A stretch of DNA of 9,828 bases from VGJV01 sp964646415 (lineage in GTDB: Bacteria; Patescibacteriota; Minisyncoccia; UBA6257; 2-01-FULL-56-20). Positions 6,770 to 9,828 of this stretch are shown here, piece by piece (the first letter of the stretch is position 1; each line of letters opens with the position of its first letter). The notes under the pieces were generated by a model. That model saw only the letters and a program-made list of their open reading frames with translations. It was not told the DNA's origin and did no database searches. The DNA is taken from positions 1 through 9,828 of the forward strand of contig CAZYEL010000029.1 of the NCBI GenBank assembly GCA_964646415.1, written 5' to 3'. Made by a program: the position numbers and the translations under genes.

Positions 6770-7738
6770 ATGGAGCTTAAGGATAAAAAAATTGTGGTGA
6801 CCGGAGGGGCGGGTTTTTTGGGGCAACATGTGATGGGAGCGCTTCAAAGGCGCGGAGTGCCGCAGGAGAACATTTTTATCCCGCGGGCGGAGGAATACGA
6901 TTTGCGGGTACGGGGGGTCTGCGAGGAGGTGGCGAAGAAGGGAGAAGTTATCGTCCACCTTGCGGCGAAAGTAGGCGGTATCGGCTTCAACCGCGAGCAC
7001 CCCGGCGAGCTTTTCTACGACAATATTGTGATGGGCGTGGAGCTTATCGAGGCGGCGCGGAAGGCTCGCTTTGCCGGAGCCAACGGCGAAGCGCAGGCGG
7101 GAGTGAAAAAGTTTGTGGGAATAGGCACCGTGTGTCTTTACCCCAAGTTCACGCCTACGCCGTTCAAGGAGGACGATATCTGGAACGGATATCCCGAGGA
7201 AACGAATGCGCCCTACGGCCTTGCGAAGAAAGCGCTCCTTGTGCAGCTCCAGGCATATCGCGACGAGTATAAATTCCCCGGCGTGTATCTTATCCCCGTG
7301 AACTTGTATGGCCCCGGTGACAATTTTGACCCGAGCTCAAGCCATGTGATTCCGGCGCTCATCAAAAAAGTATGGGAAGCGAAGCAAGAAAAGAAGCCGT
7401 TTGTGGAAGTGTGGGGTACCGGAAAAGCCACGCGCGAGTTCCTTTATGTGGAGGACGCCGCGGAGGGGATTGTTCTTGCCGCGGAGCGATATGAAAAAGG
7501 AGACCCCGTAAATTTGGGTTCGGGTATGGAAATTGCGATTCGCGACCTCATACTTTTAATCGCGAAGATTATTGGTTACGAAGGGGAAATTAGGTGGGAT
7601 GCCACGAAGCCCGATGGGCAGCCGCGGCGGATGCTCGACACGAGCCGCGCCGAGCGGGAGTTCGGATTCAAGGCAAAAACCAACTTTGAAGAAGGGCTGA
7701 AGAAGACAATCGAGTGGTATGTCCGAAACAGGTCATAG
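6770..7738 (+). CDS. fcl: GDP-L-fucose synthase (GDP-4-keto-6-deoxymannose 3,5-epimerase/4-reductase)
   Basis: The 322-residue extended SDR begins MELKDKKIVVTGGAGFLG and carries the full set of GDP-L-fucose synthase features: T120 in the Ser position, epimerase C122 in GTVCLYP, Y149-xxx-K153 in NAPYGLAKK, and H192 in NLYGPGDNFDPSSSHVIPAL, which is nearly the family consensus. It would take the Gmd product, epimerise it at C3 and C5 and reduce it with NADPH to GDP-L-fucose. It is a tandem paralogue of the preceding gene, with an extra 11 residues near 99-109 between helix EAARK and strand GVKKFV. ATG 6770 is chosen because it matches the paralogue start; no Shine-Dalgarno is visible. The stop codon (7736-7738) lies inside a repeat copy, so the last two codons belong to both gene and repeat. 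Confidence 0.9.
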   Translation: MELKDKKIVVTGGAGFLGQHVMGALQRRGVPQENIFIPRAEEYDLRVRGVCEEVAKKGEVIVHLAAKVGGIGFNREHPGELFYDNIVMGVELIEAARKARFAGANGEAQAGVKKFVGIGTVCLYPKFTPTPFKEDDIWNGYPEETNAPYGLAKKALLVQLQAYRDEYKFPGVYLIPVNLYGPGDNFDPSSSHVIPALIKKVWEAKQEKKPFVEVWGTGKATREFLYVEDAAEGIVLAAERYEKGDPVNLGSGMEIAIRDLILLIAKIIGYEGEIRWDATKPDGQPRRMLDTSRAEREFGFKAKTNFEEGLKKTIEWYVRNRS

Positions 7739-7780
7739 GTTGTTGGTCATGGAGGCGGGTTTTGAAGCAGGTCATAGGTT
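7731..7780. repeat. Left flank of the four-helix-bundle gene: direct and inverted repeats
   Basis: Two direct copies of GGTCATAGGTT lie at 7731-7741 and 7770-7780. Bases 7738-7773 align with the reverse complement of 8204-8239 at 26 of 36 positions. In addition GGTTGAAGGT at 7777-7786 is an exact inverted match to ACCTTCAACC at 8230-8239. The left flank could therefore pair with the right flank in either of two registers. Confidence 0.65.
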
Positions 7781-7806
7781 GAAGGTAGAAGAGGAAAAAG
7801 GAAAGC

Positions 7807-8202
7807 ATGCGTGCAAATCCAATAAAAAGTTATCGCGACCTTGAAGTGTATCAACGCTCGTATAAAGCAATGCTTCGCGTAATGAAGGAGTTGATACTAA
7901 AGCTTCCTCCTTCCGAGAAGTACGACCTTAAAGACCAAGTAAGCCGTTCATGTAAAGCTATTCCACGGTTGATTGCGGAAGGTTTTGCTAAAAAGCATCA
8001 AAAGTTTGGTTTCAAAAAGTATCTCGACGACGCGCTCGCCGAGAGCAATGAGACGATTGTGAGTATTGAACAAAGTAGGGATATTTATGATATTGATGTT
8101 GCATTGTGCAATGAGCTTGTGAACGAGTATAATATCACTTCAAAACAACTCTATAAACTTCGTGAGTCATGGAATAATTTCCAAGAGAAGACCGATGACT
8201 AG
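7807..8202 (+). CDS. Four-helix-bundle protein (S23/23S rRNA intervening-sequence family)
   Basis: The 131-residue protein matches the small four-helix-bundle family (PF05635/TIGR02436 type) first found in ORFs of bacterial 23S rRNA intervening sequences and related to the Avd accessory protein of diversity-generating retroelements. Family marks are SYRDLEVYQRSY at 8-19, LPPSEKYDLKDQVSRS at 33-48, AIPRLIAEGF at 51-60, and FKKYLDDALAESNET at 69-83. The length is near the usual ~120. Homologues are basic, probably nucleic-acid-binding pentamers; the cellular role of stand-alone copies is unknown. ATG 7807 is preceded by AAGGA four bases upstream, the best Shine-Dalgarno in the window. The gene is about 40% G+C and framed by inverted repeats. 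It interrupts an otherwise sugar-related gene run, which suggests insertion. Confidence 0.9.
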   Translation: MRANPIKSYRDLEVYQRSYKAMLRVMKELILKLPPSEKYDLKDQVSRSCKAIPRLIAEGFAKKHQKFGFKKYLDDALAESNETIVSIEQSRDIYDIDVALCNELVNEYNITSKQLYKLRESWNNFQEKTDD

Positions 8203-8203
8203 A

Positions 8204-8239
8204 GACCAACATCCAGACCCGTTTCTATGACCTTCAACC
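8204..8239. repeat. Right inverted repeat flanking the four-helix-bundle gene
   Basis: This 36-base segment starts one base after the stop codon at 8200-8202. Its reverse complement matches 7738-7773 at 26 of 36 positions. Its last ten bases, ACCTTCAACC, pair perfectly with 7777-7786. It contains CTATGACC, the core of the repeat word seen at 6738-6748. Confidence 0.65.
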
Positions 8240-8258
8240 ATTAACTAATTGTTTATCC

Positions 8259-8966
8259 ATGTCATTTCGCTCGCTGCTCGCGAAGCTTTATCAGTACGAA
8301 TTGGTGAAGCGCATGAAAAATGCGCTCCGGCCCCTGAAGCATGCCCTTTTCGGGAAAGAGGGAATCTATCGCGCGATGGAGGAAGTGGCGCGGCTTCATG
8401 GAGGCGCGGACCAAGTCCGCGTTATTTTCGATGTGGGAGCGGCAACAGGCGAGTATGCGGAGCATTTTTTGAAGTATTTTACGCGCGCCACAGTGTATTG
8501 CTTTGAGCCGCTTCCGTCTTCGTTCAAGGTGCTCGAGCGCCGTACGCAGCCGTACCGTGACAGGGCGAAGCTTTTTAACTACGGTCTCTCCGATGCGGAA
8601 GGGGATGCGACGTTCCACGTTGCGCCGTACGCCGATGCGAGTTCGGCGCTTGATAAGGGAATTCCGGGTACGGTTTCCGCCGCTGTGCGCATGCGCCGCC
8701 TGGATGATGTGGTGAAGGAACTGGGGCTTACGGCGATTGATTTCGCGAAGGTGGACGTGGAAGGAACCGAGCGAGAGGTGCTTGAAGGAGGACGAGAGGC
8801 ATTCAAGAATGCCGTCGCATCCGCATTTATCGAGATTCAGCCGCAGTTTAAGGGTTACTATGCGCGAGCGCACATCGAAGTGTTTGATATGATGCAAAAA
8901 TTCGGATTCGGGTTCGGCGGCGCGTTTGAAGATTATTTCTTCTCCAAACGTTTGCCGTGCCAGTAA
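8259..8966 (+). CDS. FkbM-family SAM-dependent methyltransferase
   Basis: The 235-residue protein has the FkbM (Methyltransf_21) pattern. A helical N-terminus of about 50 residues precedes the Rossmann core. SAM-binding motif I is VIFDVGAATGEYAEHF near 55-70, the acidic residue after strand 2 is E83 in CFEPLPSSF, then come LFNYGLSDAEGDATFH near 105-120 and the family block IDFAKVDVEGTEREVLEGG near 160-178. FkbM enzymes O-methylate sugars and natural products. Next to GDP-fucose genes the natural guess is methylation of a surface-glycan sugar, but the acceptor cannot be read from the sequence. ATG 8259 is used because the conserved core follows at normal distance; no Shine-Dalgarno is seen. 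The gene ends about 65 bases before a strong terminator. Confidence 0.85.
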   Translation: MSFRSLLAKLYQYELVKRMKNALRPLKHALFGKEGIYRAMEEVARLHGGADQVRVIFDVGAATGEYAEHFLKYFTRATVYCFEPLPSSFKVLERRTQPYRDRAKLFNYGLSDAEGDATFHVAPYADASSALDKGIPGTVSAAVRMRRLDDVVKELGLTAIDFAKVDVEGTEREVLEGGREAFKNAVASAFIEIQPQFKGYYARAHIEVFDMMQKFGFGFGGAFEDYFFSKRLPCQ

Positions 8967-9032
8967 GTCCGCTTGAAGCGAAGGCGCGCTCCCGAGGATA
9001 TAGAAAGCAGAATTTAATTAACTACGAAAGAA

Positions 9033-9082
9033 AAGACTCAAAACGTCCCGCATGCGGGACGTTTTGAGTCTTCAAACTTTTT
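9033..9082. terminator. Bidirectional intrinsic terminator: perfect 40-bp palindrome
   Basis: Bases 9033-9052 are the exact reverse complement of 9053-9072, a 20-bp arm without mismatches centred on GCATGC. As RNA it gives an 18-bp stem with a CATG loop and a CGTCCCG/CGGGACG core. On the plus strand a T run follows at 9078-9082. On the minus strand TTTTCTTT follows directly. It separates the convergent FkbM gene and the protease gene and can stop transcripts from both sides. Its right edge falls within the protease stop codon. Confidence 0.9.
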
Positions 9083-9446
9083 CTAACTCCACGGTTCTAT
9101 GTTTGCAGTCTACTGTTGCTTTATATCCGAATTTGGTGAGCAATCCAATTCCTACAAGCTGCAAACCGTCGGAGATAAGTATGGTGACGGGACTTTTTGC
9201 TCCTTCCATCGAGACATAGCCCACTGCAATCGGGGTAGGTATTGCTACTCCATTTGCGATCGTAACCTTTTCTATTCCACTGGGAGAAAGCCCCAGTTCT
9301 TCCGCTGTCTTCCGGCTCACTTTTAAATCTCCGGAAAATCCGGTATCGAGCAAAAAATACGGAGTCACTACCGATTGACCCCATGCGACGACCAACTGGA
9401 CGAACGGAAGATTTGGAGGATTAGAAACAAATACTCCGCGTATCAT
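9072..9446 (-). CDS. Retropepsin-like clan AA aspartic protease (AF_0612-like)
   Basis: The 124-residue product resembles the small prokaryotic clan AA aspartic proteases. The active-site motif is LLDTGFSGDL with D34. A flap-like segment around 62-80 follows, and the C-terminal block LVGIGLLTKFGYKATVDC near 97-114 corresponds to the family's LLG.dLL..g..v.iD pattern. A single-domain protein of this size should act as a homodimer. No signal peptide is seen, so it is probably cytoplasmic. Its ATG overlaps the stop of the upstream minus-strand gene by four bases (ATGA), which implies coupled translation. Its stop is at the edge of the 40-bp palindrome. Substrate and role are unknown; the partner protein is the first candidate. 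Confidence 0.8.
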   Translation of the reverse strand: MIRGVFVSNPPNLPFVQLVVAWGQSVVTPYFLLDTGFSGDLKVSRKTAEELGLSPSGIEKVTIANGVAIPTPIAVGYVSMEGAKSPVTILISDGLQLVGIGLLTKFGYKATVDCKHRTVELEKV

Positions 9447-9709
9447 CTGGTACTCAAAAAAGAATGAGCCAATGTTTCTGCTGATTCAAATCCGATTTTC
9501 ACTACATAAAAAATCTTCTTTGGGTTTTCAACGCGCGCTTTCTCTAGCGCTTCGGCGCTCGTAGTTCCGATGTATTCTTTTCCCGAGTCCGTTTCTATTG
9601 CCAAAAACTTCCCGTTTTCTTTCGGTTCATATTTTGGCTTTATTTTGGAATAAATAACCGCTCCCTTTTCGGCTACTTCTTCAAAGGGACGGTTCTGTAT
9701 CGGTTCCAT
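9443..9709 (-). CDS. Small conserved protein coupled to the aspartic protease (DUF5678-like)
   Basis: The 88-residue product is mainly polar, with no membrane segment. The core has strand KFLAIETDSGKEYIGTT, helix SAEALEKARVENP and strand KIFYVVKIGFESA, reminiscent of the small DUF5678-type proteins found beside AF_0612 proteases; that family name is from memory and less certain than the pattern. ATG 9709 is preferred over an upstream in-frame TTG at 9739, because a good extended -10 box ends only six bases before the ATG. It is the first gene of a two-gene unit and overlaps the protease start by four bases. The layout of a small first gene coupled to an enzyme recalls toxin-antitoxin pairs, but nothing in the sequence proves that. 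Confidence 0.7.
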   Translation of the reverse strand: MEPIQNRPFEEVAEKGAVIYSKIKPKYEPKENGKFLAIETDSGKEYIGTTSAEALEKARVENPKKIFYVVKIGFESAETLAHSFLSTR

Positions 9710-9715
9710 AGCTGG

Positions 9716-9744
9716 AGTATACCAGTTACCAGTATCCAATACAA
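9716..9744 (-). promoter_or_regulatory. Extended -10 promoter for the small protein/protease pair, probably leaderless
   Basis: Reading the minus strand, TTGTAT (9744-9739) is followed after 17 bases by TATACT (9721-9716), with TGG directly before it, the extended -10 form TGn. Only six bases separate TATACT from the ATG at 9709. Transcription would begin at or next to the start codon, and no Shine-Dalgarno is present. The -35 box is weak (3 of 6) and the -10 is good (5 of 6). Confidence 0.55.
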
Positions 9745-9771
9745 CTTAATAATAAAGATTAAAAACCGACA

Positions 9772-9828
9772 CTAGAGCTTGGTGAATAACGCAATCAGCC
9801 GTGCGATGTATTCGAGGTACTCCATGAT
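9772..9828 (-). CDS. Possible C-terminal tail of a further minus-strand gene (partial)
   Basis: A minus-strand frame enters from the right edge and ends at TAG (9774-9772), giving 18 residues ending IARLIALFTKL. An ATG at 9825 lies within it, so it could be a chance or tiny ORF. The hydrophobic and basic pattern looks protein-like, but 18 residues are too few for identification. The 27 bases between this stop and the promoter at 9744 are A/T-rich. Confidence 0.25.
   Translation of the reverse strand: MMEYLEYIARLIALFTKL

Larger units (their letters stand above)
7731..8239 (+). mobile_element. Candidate IVS-like element: four-helix-bundle gene between inverted repeats
   Basis: A gene of the 23S rRNA intervening-sequence protein family sits between imperfect 36-bp inverted repeats (7738-7773 and 8204-8239). 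In rRNA intervening sequences of this family, the gene likewise lies between terminal inverted repeats that form a stem. By hand count 7801-8160 is 143/360 G+C, about 40%, against about 58-63% in spot counts of both neighbours. The gene also has a purine-rich ribosome-binding site, unlike the neighbouring starts. No target-site duplication or transposase is visible, so mobility is a hypothesis. Confidence 0.4.

Noticed and set aside
7807..8202. Diversity-generating retroelement accessory gene (avd)
   Set aside because: The protein fold is related, but there is no reverse transcriptase, template repeat or variable repeat in the window.
8967..9032. Gene or RNA in the spacer after FkbM
   Set aside because: Only a very short CGCTT/AAGCG inverted match is seen, with too small a loop to form a hairpin, and no promoter or open frame.

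Overview
The window looks like a chromosomal stretch from a Patescibacteria/CPR bacterium, most likely of the Parcubacteria type. This is inferred, not proven. The clues are compact, mostly co-oriented genes, starts that mostly lack a well-placed Shine-Dalgarno sequence, a stand-alone four-helix-bundle (23S rRNA intervening-sequence type) protein, and short A/T-rich repeated words at several gene junctions. Coding DNA is G+C-rich (about 58-60% in spot counts), while several junctions are A/T-rich.

Layout, left to right: the tail of an unidentified + strand gene (to 104); rny, encoding membrane-anchored RNase Y (171-1700); an A/T-rich inverted array of 9-nt repeats (1714-1823); an O-antigen ligase-like membrane protein (1829-3517) overlapping by 4 nt a small membrane-anchored TPR-like protein (3514-4158); gmd (4210-5226) overlapping by 1 nt a GDP-mannose hydrolase-like Nudix gene (5226-5708); a repeat-rich spacer; two tandem paralogous GDP-L-fucose synthase-like SDR genes (5812-6732 and 6770-7738); a four-helix-bundle gene (7807-8202) framed by inverted repeats; an FkbM-type methyltransferase (8259-8966); and a perfect 40-bp palindrome that serves as a two-way terminator (9033-9072). 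Beyond it, on the minus strand, lie an AF_0612-like clan AA aspartic protease (9072-9446) coupled to a small upstream partner gene (9443-9709), its promoter, and possibly the tail of another gene (9772-9828).

The centre forms a surface-glycan module. Gmd converts GDP-mannose to GDP-4-keto-6-deoxymannose. The second SDR keeps the epimerase residues expected for GDP-L-fucose synthesis. The first SDR has lost them and may make a different GDP-6-deoxyhexose. The Nudix protein would balance GDP-mannose, FkbM could O-methylate the glycan, and the ligase/TPR pair could polymerise or attach it.

The most unusual parts are the four-helix-bundle gene with its inverted repeats and contrasting base composition, the related repeat words that recur at neighbouring junctions, and the coupled protease pair with an apparently leaderless promoter. 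No gene-free stretch exceeds about 130 bases.
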